A stretch of DNA of 64,000 nucleotides, from assembly GCF_000183425.1 (NCBI RefSeq), contig NC_014759.1:2697001-2761000 (forward strand). Direction: 5' to 3'. The notes under the pieces are model-generated. The model did no database searches and was not told where the DNA came from. It saw only the letters and a list, made by a program, of their open reading frames with translations. The stretch's first letter is position 1. Every line of letters starts with the position of its first letter. The translations under genes were made by a program, and so were the position numbers. Shown piece after piece: positions 1-9,653 of the stretch. The stretch is from Marivirga tractuosa DSM 4126 (lineage in GTDB: Bacteria > Bacteroidota > Bacteroidia > Cytophagales > Cyclobacteriaceae).

Positions 1-1520
1 TTGCCTTTTATGATCAACAGAATGAGGAAATGTTGGTGGCTCGCGACCGATACGGTATCAAACCTTTATACTATTTGGAAGACGAAGACCGCTTTATTTT
101 TGCGAGCGAATTGAAAGCAATCCTAAAATTCGGAATTGAAAAAAGCATCGACACCAATTCTGTTTATACTTATCTGCAATTAAATTATTTGCCTGCTCCC
201 ATGAGCATGGTAAAAGGCGTGAAGAAATTGATGCCAGGTCAATATGCAAATGTTAAAAAGAAATCAGTTGAGTTCAATTCCTTTTATGAATTGAAAACCA
301 CTTTTGAAAAGCCTTTTCAGGGAAGTTATGAAGATGCCCAAGTTCAACTGAAAGCCTTAATGGAAAAGTCAGTTGGGCGAAGATTAGTAGCCGATGTTCC
401 TTTAGGCACATTCTTGAGCGGAGGAGTTGATTCCTCTATCATTTCAGCTATTGCAGCAAAAAAGGTAGAAAGCTTACATACTTTCTCAATTGGTTATAAA
501 GGACATTCGTTTTTCGATGAAACTGAATATGCCAATGCCGTGGCCAAACATATTGGCTCCAAGCATCAAGTATTTTCTTTGAGTTTGGATGATCTATATG
601 GCTATTTACCCAAGTTGCTTAAGAGTTTCTCTGAGCCTTTTGCTGATAGTTCTGCTTTGCCTGTTTATGCTTTAAGCCAACTGACCAAAGAAAATGTAAC
701 GGTTGCTTTATCGGGTGATGGAGCAGATGAGCTTTTTGCTGGATATAATAAACATGAAGCACTTTACCGACTTTGGCATCCCGGAGCTAAAGAAAAAATG
801 GTAAGCACATTAAGTCCAATATGGAATATATTACCCAAGTCCAGAAATAGTCCATTAGGAAATATAAGTAGACAATTAAAGAAATTTGCTGATGCTTCTC
901 AACTCGATATTCAATCACAATATTGGATGCTGGCAAGTTTGCAAAGTGCTCGAAAAACAACAGATTTATTGTCAAATGCAGTTTTAGAAGATGTTGATTT
1001 TGAAGGGTTTGATTTGTGGAAAGATCAATTGTTATCCACTCTTAGTTCTAAATCTATAAATCAATCTTTACAACTTGATCAAGAGCTGGTTCTTCAAGGA
1101 GACATGCTGCAAAAAGTAGATTTGATGAGCATGCAACATGCATTGGAAGTTCGGGTTCCATTTCTGGATCACGAATTAGTGGCTTTTGCCAATAGCTTGC
1201 CAGAAGAATTTAAAGTGAATGGCAAAGGGAAGAAAATGATTCTGCAGGATACTTTCAGAGAAATTTTACCAGAGAAAATTTACAATCGCCCAAAACATGG
1301 TTTTGAAGTTCCGCTACTTGATTGGCTCAGAAAAGACTTAAAATCTGATATTGAAAATAAATGGTTAGATAAAGATCGAATCGAAAAACAAGAAGTTTTT
1401 GATTGGGATGGCATCCAAGCATTAAAGAAAAAGCTATTTTCAAGCAATCCCGAAGATAGCCATGCACACATATGGGCTCTTATTGTTTTTCAGGAATGGT
1501 GGGAACGGTATATGGAATAA
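1..1520 (+). CDS. asnB: Asparagine synthetase (glutamine-hydrolysing), 5' truncated
   Basis: This enzyme makes asparagine or an amidated sugar/peptide from glutamine and ATP in the cytoplasm. The reading frame is open from base 3, so the gene starts before the window and the N-terminal nucleophile Cys is not visible. What remains is the end of the class-II glutamine amidotransferase domain (ARDRYGIKPLYY, FASELKAIL) followed by the ATP-pyrophosphatase domain with its P-loop LSGGVDSS (about base 412-435) and the downstream SGDGADELFAGY motif. The C-terminal HGFEVP and final helix are intact. The next gene is convergent. Homologues also occur in exopolysaccharide clusters, so housekeeping AsnB versus a polysaccharide-associated amidotransferase cannot be decided without the upstream genes. 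Confidence 0.9.
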   Translation, partial: AFYDQQNEEMLVARDRYGIKPLYYLEDEDRFIFASELKAILKFGIEKSIDTNSVYTYLQLNYLPAPMSMVKGVKKLMPGQYANVKKKSVEFNSFYELKTTFEKPFQGSYEDAQVQLKALMEKSVGRRLVADVPLGTFLSGGVDSSIISAIAAKKVESLHTFSIGYKGHSFFDETEYANAVAKHIGSKHQVFSLSLDDLYGYLPKLLKSFSEPFADSSALPVYALSQLTKENVTVALSGDGADELFAGYNKHEALYRLWHPGAKEKMVSTLSPIWNILPKSRNSPLGNISRQLKKFADASQLDIQSQYWMLASLQSARKTTDLLSNAVLEDVDFEGFDLWKDQLLSTLSSKSINQSLQLDQELVLQGDMLQKVDLMSMQHALEVRVPFLDHELVAFANSLPEEFKVNGKGKKMILQDTFREILPEKIYNRPKHGFEVPLLDWLRKDLKSDIENKWLDKDRIEKQEVFDWDGIQALKKKLFSSNPEDSHAHIWALIVFQEWWERYME

Positions 1521-1533
1521 AGAATAAATAAAA

Positions 1534-2409
1534 TCACTGAATCAATTTCTTATTCTCATCCAAGCCATGTTCAAATTGAAGGGTGATATGTCCTATCGAA
1601 AAATTAGTGTGTAGCAATTCTTCAACCCTTTTTTGGATTTCATGCGTTTCGCTAACGTTCAAGTCCTTTCTTAAATCTACATGAGCTTCCAAGTGAATCG
1701 TGTATTCATCCAATTGCCAAATATGAATATGATGGATATTCTTTACTTCTTTTAGTTGCTCTACCTCCATCACCAAATGAGGAATATCTATCCCTTCAGG
1801 TACAAACTGCATCAATATTTTAGCAGAATCCCAAAGGAGTCGCCAGGAGGTAGCTATTAAATAAACACCAATTAAAATTGATAAAACGCCATCTACCCAA
1901 GTAACACCATAATATTTCATCGCTAAACCTCCGCCCAATACGGCCACGGAAAACAAAGTGTCAGAAAGTAAATGCAAGAAAGCTGATTTCATATTCATGC
2001 TATTCTTAGCATCTTTTGCTAAAAATACAACGCTTAACCCATTTGCTACTATAGCAATACCCGCTAACCAAATCACTAAGTCATTATTTATTTGTAGGGA
2101 CTGACTAATCTGTAGGCGCTGAATACTTTCAATTATGATGTAAATAGCTACAGCTATAATAACTGCGGAATTAACAAAAGCAGCTAATACTTCTGCTCTT
2201 TTATAGCCAAATGATTTGCTGTAAGTAGCTTCTTTTTTAGCCAAAACTATGGCTACCAAACTTAACGCTAATGCTGCAACATCACTGAAATTATGCATAG
2301 CATCAGAAATCAGCGCCATAGAGTTACCTACAATTCCGCCTACTATTTGCGAAGCTGTAATGATAACATTAAGCAAAATAACCCACTTAAGCCTGCTTTC
2401 TCTTTTCAT
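1534..2409 (-). CDS. CDF-family cation efflux protein (CzcD/ZitB-like)
   Basis: This is an inner-membrane proton antiporter predicted to export Zn2+ or related divalent metals. About 291 residues carry six hydrophobic segments. The metal-site signatures are SDAMHNFSD in TM2 and HLLSD in TM5, and the cytoplasmic C-terminal domain has HHIHIWQLDE and a HITLQFEH motif, as in CzcD-type members. I chose the ATG at 2409; an in-frame TTG three codons upstream is less likely. The His-rich loop seen in some Zn-specific members is absent, so the metal is inferred only at family level. It is convergent with asnB, 13 bp away, and is likely monocistronic. Confidence 0.86.
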   Translation of the reverse strand: MKRESRLKWVILLNVIITASQIVGGIVGNSMALISDAMHNFSDVAALALSLVAIVLAKKEATYSKSFGYKRAEVLAAFVNSAVIIAVAIYIIIESIQRLQISQSLQINNDLVIWLAGIAIVANGLSVVFLAKDAKNSMNMKSAFLHLLSDTLFSVAVLGGGLAMKYYGVTWVDGVLSILIGVYLIATSWRLLWDSAKILMQFVPEGIDIPHLVMEVEQLKEVKNIHHIHIWQLDEYTIHLEAHVDLRKDLNVSETHEIQKRVEELLHTNFSIGHITLQFEHGLDENKKLIQ

Positions 2410-2490
2410 AGAAATCAAAAATAGGAAATCGATAATTGAAGTGCTAAGGTCCTATTAATTTTAAATATAAATAATTGGCATATTCCAAAA

Positions 2491-2521
2491 AAAGCCACCT
2501 ACAGTCTATCTAGGTGGCTTT
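2491..2521 (-). terminator. Rho-independent terminator
   Basis: An 11-bp perfect inverted repeat (2491-2501 with 2511-2521) with a 9-base loop. Read on the minus strand it is followed by seven T residues. It lies 22 bp after the stop of the CocE-type hydrolase gene and separates it from the CDF gene downstream. Confidence 0.85.
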
Positions 2522-2542
2522 AAAGTTTTTCCTGACGATAGA

Positions 2543-4453
2543 TTACTTGTCTAACTCTAATTGCAGAGACTGCGGTGTAGTTTCCAATTCTCCAATCTCA
2601 ATTTTTGAATCTCCTTTTACTGTAATGGTAGCTTTAATAAAATCCTCTTCTTCAGCTTTATAAATATTCTCTACATATTTCTGTGGGTTTCTGTCAATGT
2701 AAGGGAACCAAGTACTATGAATTTGCACCATTACTCTATGCCCCTTTTTGAAGGTATGTAGGATATCCTGTAATGCAATTTCTACTTCATCCTCCTCATT
2801 AGGAACAAAGGGTTTTGGGTCAGCAAAACTGTCTCTAAATCTTCCTCTGAAAACCTCCGCCCTAACCAATTGCTGATAATTCCCCATCACAATATTCTCA
2901 GGATTATGGTCGTAGTTTTCATGATCACCAGGATAAACATCAATGATTTTAACGATGAAATCAGCATCGGTTGATGAAATCGCTACTTTTAATTTTGCTG
3001 CTATTTCGCCAGCCAATGTTAAATTTTCCTCTAAAGGATCTGATTCCCATACCAAAACATCGGGTCTGCGAGCAGCATGACGCTGGTCATCCGTCATATA
3101 TGCACGAGGAGTGAAAGACAGACCTTCGGTAAATGAAGTATAGGGAACTGGTTTAGAAGGGTCTGAAACATAACTGAACTCATCTTCATTGCTTCCTTCA
3201 TCATTAATTAAAAGCTTCCCGTTTTGCGCAAATCCTAAAGTAGTTTTCGGAATTTGTGGTGGCCAAACATCGAATTTTTGCCATTCTTTCAAACCAGTAT
3301 CAAACATATACGCTTCTGGTAAAGCTGGCTTTCCTTTTCCATCTCTTAAGAAATGATTAAAGAAAGGACGTTCTATTTCTTTTTGATAGAAAGTCGAAAT
3401 ACTATCTCCAAAATAGATATGATTAACTGCTTGAAAACCTTTTTCTCTAGCCCAATCTCCATGACTCCAAGGCCCAAAAACGATTGTATTATAGGCTTCA
3501 GGACTTGTTTTTTCTATTGTTTTGTAAATATTGAGCGGGCCATATAAATCTTCGGCATCGTACCATCCGCCTACAGTCATAACTGCGTGATCGATATCAT
3601 CTAAGTGAGGAATAATACTTCTCTTCTGCCAGAACTCATCATAGTTAGGATGCTCTACTGTTTGCTCCCAAAATTCATTATCAAAGTGTAATTTTTTGGT
3701 AATGTTTTTTAATGGCCCCATGTCAAGGTGGTAATCATAGCCATCTATAGCATTTGCTGTTCTCATCCTAGCAAAAGCGTCATTGTACCATGATTCTTTT
3801 GTTGGTCCCTCTGTTTGGTAACCAAATACCGGATATGCCGCTGTATAAGACTGCAAATAAGCGCCATTGTGATGAAAATCATCAAAGAAAAAATCTCCAA
3901 TTGGTGCTTGTGGTGAGCTTGCTTTCAAAGCAGGGTGTGCATCTGGCAATGCTGCAGCAGTATAAAAACCTGGATAGCTAATGCCCCACTGACCTACTTT
4001 TCCATTCGTTTTCCCCTTTAAATGTTTTAGCAGCCACTCGATAGTGTCATAAGTATCAGAACTCTCATCCGCTTCTTTTTTATGTTTATTTCCAGGAATA
4101 TTAGGCGTCATATTGGTGAACTTACCTTCCGACATCCATCTACCTCTCACATCCTGATAAACAAAAATGAATTTATCTTCCATCAAGTATTTTGAAGGAC
4201 CCAGCGAACGCTTATAGGCATCGGCTCCATATGGAGCAATACTGTAACAAGTTCTTTGCATCATGATAGGATGCTTGCCCTTTTCTTTTGGTGTGTAGAT
4301 GGCTGTATATAATCTTGTGCCATCTCGCATAGGAATATAGACTTCCTCTTTGTCGTAATTTTCTTTAACATAATTACTTTGCTCTTCCTGAGCCCAAGCA
4401 GCTGGGCTTAAAAAGAGGCAAATACCAATTAATAATAGAATATTTCTCTTCAT
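2543..4453 (-). CDS. Secreted CocE/NonD-family alpha/beta hydrolase (X-Pro dipeptidyl-peptidase-like)
   Basis: A serine hydrolase of the S15/CocE type that cleaves acyl esters or N-terminal X-Pro dipeptides; the substrate cannot be read from sequence. The start chosen is the ATG at 4453, because it gives a clean signal peptide (MKRNILLLIGICLFLSPAAWA); the frame is open 38 codons further upstream with a non-signal-like sequence. The catalytic domain has YTPKEKGKHPIMMQRT near the front, the nucleophile elbow GISYPG (the Ser in WGISYPGF), a probable acidic residue in GGWYDAEDLYG and the His in FGPWSHGDWA. The C-terminal third is the jelly-roll 'PepX_C' domain. Length (about 636 aa) is normal. 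A terminator follows. It probably acts in the periplasm or outside the cell. Confidence 0.85.
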   Translation of the reverse strand: MKRNILLLIGICLFLSPAAWAQEEQSNYVKENYDKEEVYIPMRDGTRLYTAIYTPKEKGKHPIMMQRTCYSIAPYGADAYKRSLGPSKYLMEDKFIFVYQDVRGRWMSEGKFTNMTPNIPGNKHKKEADESSDTYDTIEWLLKHLKGKTNGKVGQWGISYPGFYTAAALPDAHPALKASSPQAPIGDFFFDDFHHNGAYLQSYTAAYPVFGYQTEGPTKESWYNDAFARMRTANAIDGYDYHLDMGPLKNITKKLHFDNEFWEQTVEHPNYDEFWQKRSIIPHLDDIDHAVMTVGGWYDAEDLYGPLNIYKTIEKTSPEAYNTIVFGPWSHGDWAREKGFQAVNHIYFGDSISTFYQKEIERPFFNHFLRDGKGKPALPEAYMFDTGLKEWQKFDVWPPQIPKTTLGFAQNGKLLINDEGSNEDEFSYVSDPSKPVPYTSFTEGLSFTPRAYMTDDQRHAARRPDVLVWESDPLEENLTLAGEIAAKLKVAISSTDADFIVKIIDVYPGDHENYDHNPENIVMGNYQQLVRAEVFRGRFRDSFADPKPFVPNEEDEVEIALQDILHTFKKGHRVMVQIHSTWFPYIDRNPQKYVENIYKAEEEDFIKATITVKGDSKIEIGELETTPQSLQLELDK

Positions 4454-4623
4454 TTTAATAAAGTTTAATTTGAAAGGATAAGTTAGTAAATAAGTTTTTG
4501 AGATAGATGAGTTGAAAAAAAAATTTGATAGGTGGTCATCTTCATATTTACCTTTCATCAATTTCATTAAACTGTTTCCGTCTTCAACCGTTTTCCATTA
4601 AGTTATAGCAGATAAAACAATAG

Positions 4624-5322
4624 ATGAATCAAATATTAGCAGTTCAAAACTTGAGCAAAACCTACCAATCCGGGGAGAAATCTTTAACTGTACTTTCCGA
4701 TATTAATTTTGAAATTAACCCGGGAAGCAGTTGTGCCATTATCGGTCCCTCTGGAAGTGGTAAAACCACCTTGCTTGGACTATGTGCAGGCCTGGATGAA
4801 GCAGGAACAGGTTCCGTTACGCTTGATGGAAAACAATTGGAAAAGCTTTCTGAGGATGAAAGAGCAGCCGTTCGAAATGCTTCAGTCGGTTTTATTTTTC
4901 AAAGCTTTAATTTATTGCCCACACTTACAGCCTTAGAAAATGTGATGGTGCCGTTGGAGTTACTAGGCAAGAAACATGTTAAGCCTATTGCAATTGATTT
5001 ATTACAGAAAGTAGGATTAGGTGACAGAATGGATCATTATGCTTCACAACTGTCTGGTGGTGAGCAACAAAGGGTTTCCATTGCCAGAGCATTTGCCAAC
5101 CAACCCAAAATTTTATTTGCTGATGAGCCAACTGGAAACTTAGATCAGGAAACAGGTGAAACCATTGAAGCCCTCATCTTTAACTTAAATAAGGAATTGG
5201 GTACCACATTAGTTTTGGTTACTCATGATCATGATCTGGCGAAAAGAACGGATCGAATCCTACAACTAAAAGGAGGAAAACTGATAAAAGATTCTGCCAA
5301 CTTAACATCCCAAGAAGCTTAA
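4624..5322 (+). CDS. ABC transporter ATPase (LolD/YbbA type)
   Basis: The cytoplasmic ATPase of an FtsX-type ABC exporter. Walker A GPSGSGKTT is at residues 41-49, the Q-loop at Gln93, the signature LSGGEQQR at 143-150, Walker B ILFADEP at 163-169 and the H-loop in LVTHDHD. At 232 residues it is a single-domain protein typical of LolD, MacB-N and YbbA. It starts 56 bp beyond the upstream reading frame of the divergent hydrolase gene and is followed 10 bp later by its permease, so the two almost certainly form an operon. The pairing with one very long permease favours a YbbA-YbbP type exporter over LolCDE. Confidence 0.93.
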   Translation: MNQILAVQNLSKTYQSGEKSLTVLSDINFEINPGSSCAIIGPSGSGKTTLLGLCAGLDEAGTGSVTLDGKQLEKLSEDERAAVRNASVGFIFQSFNLLPTLTALENVMVPLELLGKKHVKPIAIDLLQKVGLGDRMDHYASQLSGGEQQRVSIARAFANQPKILFADEPTGNLDQETGETIEALIFNLNKELGTTLVLVTHDHDLAKRTDRILQLKGGKLIKDSANLTSQEA

Positions 5323-5332
5323 AACCATTCTC

Positions 5333-7858
5333 ATGCAAAATTTAAACTGGTTATTGAAAATGGCTTGGCGCGATAGTCGTAGAAACCGTTCGCGTTTGTT
5401 TCTGTTTATGAGCAGTATAGTGCTGGGCATAGCAGCACTGGTTGCCATTAATTCATTTGGAGATAATCTCACTGAACAAATCAATTCAGAAGCCAAAGAA
5501 CTTTTAGGCGCTGATGTGGAACTGGAAAGCAGAAGTCCTTTCCCGGATTCACTTTACCAATTCTTGCAAAATGAAAACTTAGCCCTCTCAGAGGAAAGGG
5601 CTTTTGCCAGTATGGTGTATTTTCCTAAAAATGGTGGGACCAGATTGATAAATGTTAGAGCAGTAGAAGCCAATTATCCTTTTTATGGCACTATTGAAAC
5701 TACGCCCTTTGAATCTGCAGAAAACTACAATACGCAAGAAAAAGCTTTAGTTGACCAATCATTAATGCTGCAGTTTAATGTAAATCCTAAAGACTCTGTC
5801 CGAATAGGAACTAAAATGTTTTCCATAGCAGGTGAAATCAATAAAACGCCTGGACAATCAGCCATTACCACTACGGTGGCTCCTCCTGTTTTTATTCCAT
5901 TTTCTAAACTGGAAGAAACGGGCTTGATGCAAAAAGGAAGTCGCATTAATTACAAACTCTACATCAAGTTTCCGGATGGCATTGACGATCAAAAATATTT
6001 CAATGAGGTTTTAAAACCTCGTTTGGAAAAAGAGGAAATCCGATTTGATGATGTGGAGGAGCGAAAAGAAGAATTGGGAGATGCCTATTCTGACCTAACT
6101 GGATTTCTTAATTTAACAGCATTTATTGCCTTGCTTTTGGGCTGTATTGGTGTGGCCAGCTCTGTACAGGTTTATGTAAAAGAGAAAGTAAAATCAGTGG
6201 CCATATTGCGCTGTTTGGGTGCTTCTTCTTTACAAGGAATGTGGATTTTCTTAATCCAAATTGCTGTAATTGGATTAATTGGTTCCGTAATTGGTGCTTT
6301 GATAGGAAGCAGTATTCAATATTTCTTGCCACAATTATTTGCGGATTTCTTACCATTCGAAATTGAATTGACTTTTAGTTTTAGTTCTTTCCTTCAAGGC
6401 ATAGTGATTGGTCTTTTGGCTTCAATCTTATTTGCTTTGGTTCCGCTTTTACAAATCCGAAAAGTCTCTCCTTTAAATGTATTGAGAAGTTTAGGCTGGG
6501 GCAAAACCTCAAAAGCCAGTCGTTTTGTTTATGTATTAGTTATCTTCTTTGTATTTGGTTTTTCCTTCTTACAGCTAAATTCTCTTGAAGAAGCAGGGGT
6601 ATTCACTGCTTCATTGTTAGTGGCCGCACTAATCTTAATGGGCGTAAGTAGATTAATCATTTGGGCAGTAAGAAAATATTTCCCTGAAAAGGCGGCATTT
6701 ACTACAAGACAAGGCTTGGCTAATTTGTATAGACCCAATAATCAGACTTTAATTCTGGTCGTGACGATTGGTTTGGGCACGGCCTTGATCACTACTTTAA
6801 TGCTCAGTCAAGATTTACTACTAGACAAAGTAAAATTGAGCAGTAGTGAAAAACAACCGAACATGGTCCTGTTCGACATCCAAAGTGACCAAGTGGATCA
6901 GGTAATCGATATCACTAATAATGACAGCTTGCCTGTGATTCAGGAAGTGCCGATCGTTACCATGAAGCTCCATAGCTTAAAAGGTGAATCGGTAGATGCC
7001 ATTAGAGAGGATACCACTGCTGGAGTGAGAAATTGGGTGTTGAGAAGGGAATACAGAGTGACTTATCGTGATAGGTTAATTGATTCAGAAACAATCTTAG
7101 AAGGAGAGTGGAACGGGAAAGTTGAATATCCAGGTGATTCTATTTTCATTTCTCTAGATCAAGGTTTAGCTGAAGACATGAAAGTTGGTCTTGGTGACCC
7201 CCTTACTTTTAATGTGCAAGGAGCACTGATTCAATGCTATGTTGGTAGCATTAGAGAAATCGACTGGCAAAGGGTACAAACCAATTTCTTGGTTGTTTTC
7301 CCAGAAGGCGTTTTAGAAGAAGCTCCTAAATTTCATGTGTTGTTAACTCGCTACGAGAAAGTAGAGAAATCTGCCCAATATCAGCAAAAAGTAGTGAGTA
7401 AATTCCCCAATATCTCCATCATCGATTTAGACTTAATTTTGAAAACAGTGGATGAAGTATTAGGTAAAATCTCTTTCGTGATCCAATTTATGGCTTTCTT
7501 TAGCATTATCACAGGCGTGATTGTATTGATTGGGGCGGTAAATATCAGCAAATTCCAAAGAATGCAGGAAGCCGTTTTATTAAGAACCATTGGTGCAAGC
7601 AGAAAGCAAATAGTTCGGATCAATTTTATGGAATATTTCTTTTTAGGAAGCATTTCCAGTTTGACTGGAATCATTATCGCTATTTTATCTGCATGGGGGT
7701 TAGCTTACTTTAGCTTTGAAACAGTGTTTATTCCAAATCTTTGGGCTGTGGTGATTACTTATATTGCTATTACTGGCCTAACGGTTTTCATTGGATTGAC
7801 CAATAGTAGATCGGTAGTAAATAAACCTCCATTGGAGATATTGAGGAAAGAGGTTTGA
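5333..7858 (+). CDS. ABC transporter permease, FtsX family (YbbP-like)
   Basis: An inner-membrane permease of 841 residues, about twice the length of LolC. It has an N-terminal TM segment after MAWRDSRRNRSR, a periplasmic MacB-like domain, a first FtsX block (three TM helices around residues 255-400, with SVAILRCLGASS), two central TM helices, a second periplasmic domain, and a second FtsX block near the C-terminus (AVLLRTIGASRKQ). This two-block, roughly ten-helix layout is that of YbbP-type exporters. The family is linked to export of lipophilic or envelope-damaging molecules, but the substrate here is unknown. It is coupled to the ATPase gene 10 bp upstream. Confidence 0.9.
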   Translation: MQNLNWLLKMAWRDSRRNRSRLFLFMSSIVLGIAALVAINSFGDNLTEQINSEAKELLGADVELESRSPFPDSLYQFLQNENLALSEERAFASMVYFPKNGGTRLINVRAVEANYPFYGTIETTPFESAENYNTQEKALVDQSLMLQFNVNPKDSVRIGTKMFSIAGEINKTPGQSAITTTVAPPVFIPFSKLEETGLMQKGSRINYKLYIKFPDGIDDQKYFNEVLKPRLEKEEIRFDDVEERKEELGDAYSDLTGFLNLTAFIALLLGCIGVASSVQVYVKEKVKSVAILRCLGASSLQGMWIFLIQIAVIGLIGSVIGALIGSSIQYFLPQLFADFLPFEIELTFSFSSFLQGIVIGLLASILFALVPLLQIRKVSPLNVLRSLGWGKTSKASRFVYVLVIFFVFGFSFLQLNSLEEAGVFTASLLVAALILMGVSRLIIWAVRKYFPEKAAFTTRQGLANLYRPNNQTLILVVTIGLGTALITTLMLSQDLLLDKVKLSSSEKQPNMVLFDIQSDQVDQVIDITNNDSLPVIQEVPIVTMKLHSLKGESVDAIREDTTAGVRNWVLRREYRVTYRDRLIDSETILEGEWNGKVEYPGDSIFISLDQGLAEDMKVGLGDPLTFNVQGALIQCYVGSIREIDWQRVQTNFLVVFPEGVLEEAPKFHVLLTRYEKVEKSAQYQQKVVSKFPNISIIDLDLILKTVDEVLGKISFVIQFMAFFSIITGVIVLIGAVNISKFQRMQEAVLLRTIGASRKQIVRINFMEYFFLGSISSLTGIIIAILSAWGLAYFSFETVFIPNLWAVVITYIAITGLTVFIGLTNSRSVVNKPPLEILRKEV

Positions 7859-7879
7859 TAAGTATAAAAATGAAAAGTG

Positions 7880-7922
7880 AATCCAGCTTGAAATAAACTC
7901 CTTCGCTGGATTTATTTTTTTT
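7880..7922 (+). terminator. Rho-independent terminator after the ABC exporter
   Basis: An 8-bp inverted repeat (7880-7887 with 7905-7912) followed by a T-rich run. It overlaps the stop codon of the convergent methyltransferase gene. Confidence 0.65.
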
Positions 7923-8691
7923 CCAAAGTATAAAATAAGTCTAGACTTTCTTCAGCATTTTCATTTACGAAATAGTCTGCAACAGAAATTGATTTAACCA
8001 ATGAATTGTCAGCTTGGTCAAGCTTGTTTCGGTTAAGTCTGTTTAAAAATTCGTAAGGAATTCTGAGAAGAGGGGCTGGTAATCTGTATTGCAGATTTAA
8101 AATATCAAAGCGAGTTATTTTCTTAACCGACTCACGATTTTTATCATGATAATCCATCACCTTATCGTTTCCAGCAATTCCATTGGCTTCTACTTCTGAG
8201 AAAATAGATTTACATAATGCCTCAAGTTCAGGAGCAAAATATTCCCTTACATGCCAAGGATTTCGCGTTAAAGTCATTTTCTTATTTGGAGTAGAAATTA
8301 TGGCTTTCCCACCTGGTTTTAACACTCTATGAATTTCTTTTAAGAAGGATTTATCATCCTTTATATGCTCAATTACTTGAAAAGAAACCACGGTATCAAA
8401 AGAATTATCAGCTATATCCGATAAAGGCGGAATATGCATAGAAATAAATTTTGCTTGAGGATATTCCTTTTGCAGTTCATCCGTCAAGCTTTTATACTTA
8501 TCTATTCCAGTATAATGTTCTGCTGCGTTCACTAATATCTCCAATCCTCTTCCTGTACCGCATCCTATTTCTAATAATTCCCCTTCGATTTGTGGCTGAG
8601 CATAAACGTATGCTGCCAATAATCTTTGATGGATAGGGTTATCTGATGCAATAGAATCAGAAGTGATTTCTGTGGTTGAGACTTTGGACAT
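7912..8691 (-). CDS. Class I SAM-dependent methyltransferase
   Basis: A Rossmann-fold methyltransferase (type 11/UbiE-like). SAM-binding motif I is LEIGCGTGRG at residues 40-49, followed by the acidic loop YTGIDKY, motif post-II DTVVSFQVIEHI, and the HRVLKPGGKAIISTPN segment. The C-terminal 100 residues are variable and probably bind the acceptor, which I cannot name. The ATG at 8691 is only 10 bp after the stop of the upstream 2OG-oxygenase gene on the same strand, so the two are probably co-transcribed and may act on the same glycan or small-molecule substrate (inference). Confidence 0.85.
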   Translation of the reverse strand: MSKVSTTEITSDSIASDNPIHQRLLAAYVYAQPQIEGELLEIGCGTGRGLEILVNAAEHYTGIDKYKSLTDELQKEYPQAKFISMHIPPLSDIADNSFDTVVSFQVIEHIKDDKSFLKEIHRVLKPGGKAIISTPNKKMTLTRNPWHVREYFAPELEALCKSIFSEVEANGIAGNDKVMDYHDKNRESVKKITRFDILNLQYRLPAPLLRIPYEFLNRLNRNKLDQADNSLVKSISVADYFVNENAEESLDLFYTLEKK

Positions 8692-8701
8692 AATATATAG
8701 C

Positions 8702-9457
8702 TTAACTGACTTTTAAAGCCTTTTTTATACTGTCAAAAAATGAGGGTTGTGGTTTTTCTTCCTGGTGCTCAGGGAAAATGGTATCATGAAATTTAATATC
8801 CTCCTGTTCCTTTTTGGTATAAAAAGTAGCAGAAAACATTTTTCTTTCTTCTTTATCCGGGCACTCTAAAGGTTTAGTATATCCATAATAAGAAGTATCC
8901 TTCACTTCAAAAATAACCGCTCTGTTAAATCTACAAGAAACTGCTTTTTTACATTTTGAAACGCAATCGTTCCACATTTCCAAAGCACCATTCCATTCAG
9001 GCTTCCATCTTGGAGTAAGGTAAAGCTGTAAATTTAATCTACGCTGTACATCCTTTTCAGGGTGAATATTGAAATCAACATGAACATCCTCAAAAGAGCC
9101 TTTTTTGCCTTTTTGAATACCAACTCCAAAGCCATCATTGGTAATGAAAGCATTTTTAACACCTGTCACTTTCTCAATAAACTCTAGAAAATGTGGTTTT
9201 GCTATCTCCTCTTTCAGTAAGTTAAACAACCGAGGATATTCATCGAACTTATCACCCTCCAGCTTATTCTCATGCCTGTCCTTTTTCGGCTTATTGAAAA
9301 GCTCATCTTCAGGAAAGAAATTATGGAGTTTCTCTGCAGTTTCTGTTGACAAAAAGTCATCCAGAATGACGTGGTGAAAAGGTTTGGAAGATTCGAACTC
9401 TTCCTTGTACTGATCGATTTGTTCTTGACTAAAATGCTTATTTTGAATAAGTTCCAT
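8702..9457 (-). CDS. 2OG-Fe(II) oxygenase-like protein with altered distal iron ligand
   Basis: A double-stranded beta-helix protein resembling prolyl-4-hydroxylase-type bacterial oxygenases. The proximal HxD pair is present (VHVDFN), then RRLNLQLYLTPRWKPEWNGALEMW, which matches the core strands, and AVIFEVKDTSYYGYTKPL near the C-terminus. In family members this last segment usually reads SYHGH, where the first His is the second histidine iron ligand; here it is SYYGY. The start is taken at the ATG at 9457; a TTG nine codons upstream also opens the frame. It lies 10 bp before the SAM-methyltransferase gene. It could be a divergent active hydroxylase or a non-catalytic homologue. Confidence 0.75.
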   Translation of the reverse strand: MELIQNKHFSQEQIDQYKEEFESSKPFHHVILDDFLSTETAEKLHNFFPEDELFNKPKKDRHENKLEGDKFDEYPRLFNLLKEEIAKPHFLEFIEKVTGVKNAFITNDGFGVGIQKGKKGSFEDVHVDFNIHPEKDVQRRLNLQLYLTPRWKPEWNGALEMWNDCVSKCKKAVSCRFNRAVIFEVKDTSYYGYTKPLECPDKEERKMFSATFYTKKEQEDIKFHDTIFPEHQEEKPQPSFFDSIKKALKVS

Positions 9458-9653
9458 AAAGGAATTTAAAATTTCGTGGCGCAAATATACACTTCAAATG
9501 TAGTTTGCTCACATAAAATTTAAAATATTTAAATTTAATTTTCTATTACTTTCACAATATTTCGATAAACACCACAAAATGGCAGCGTAATCAAATGTAT
9601 AAACCCTTTTCTTTTCTAAAAAGTGCCAAAATTATAAGTAATATTATAAAATT

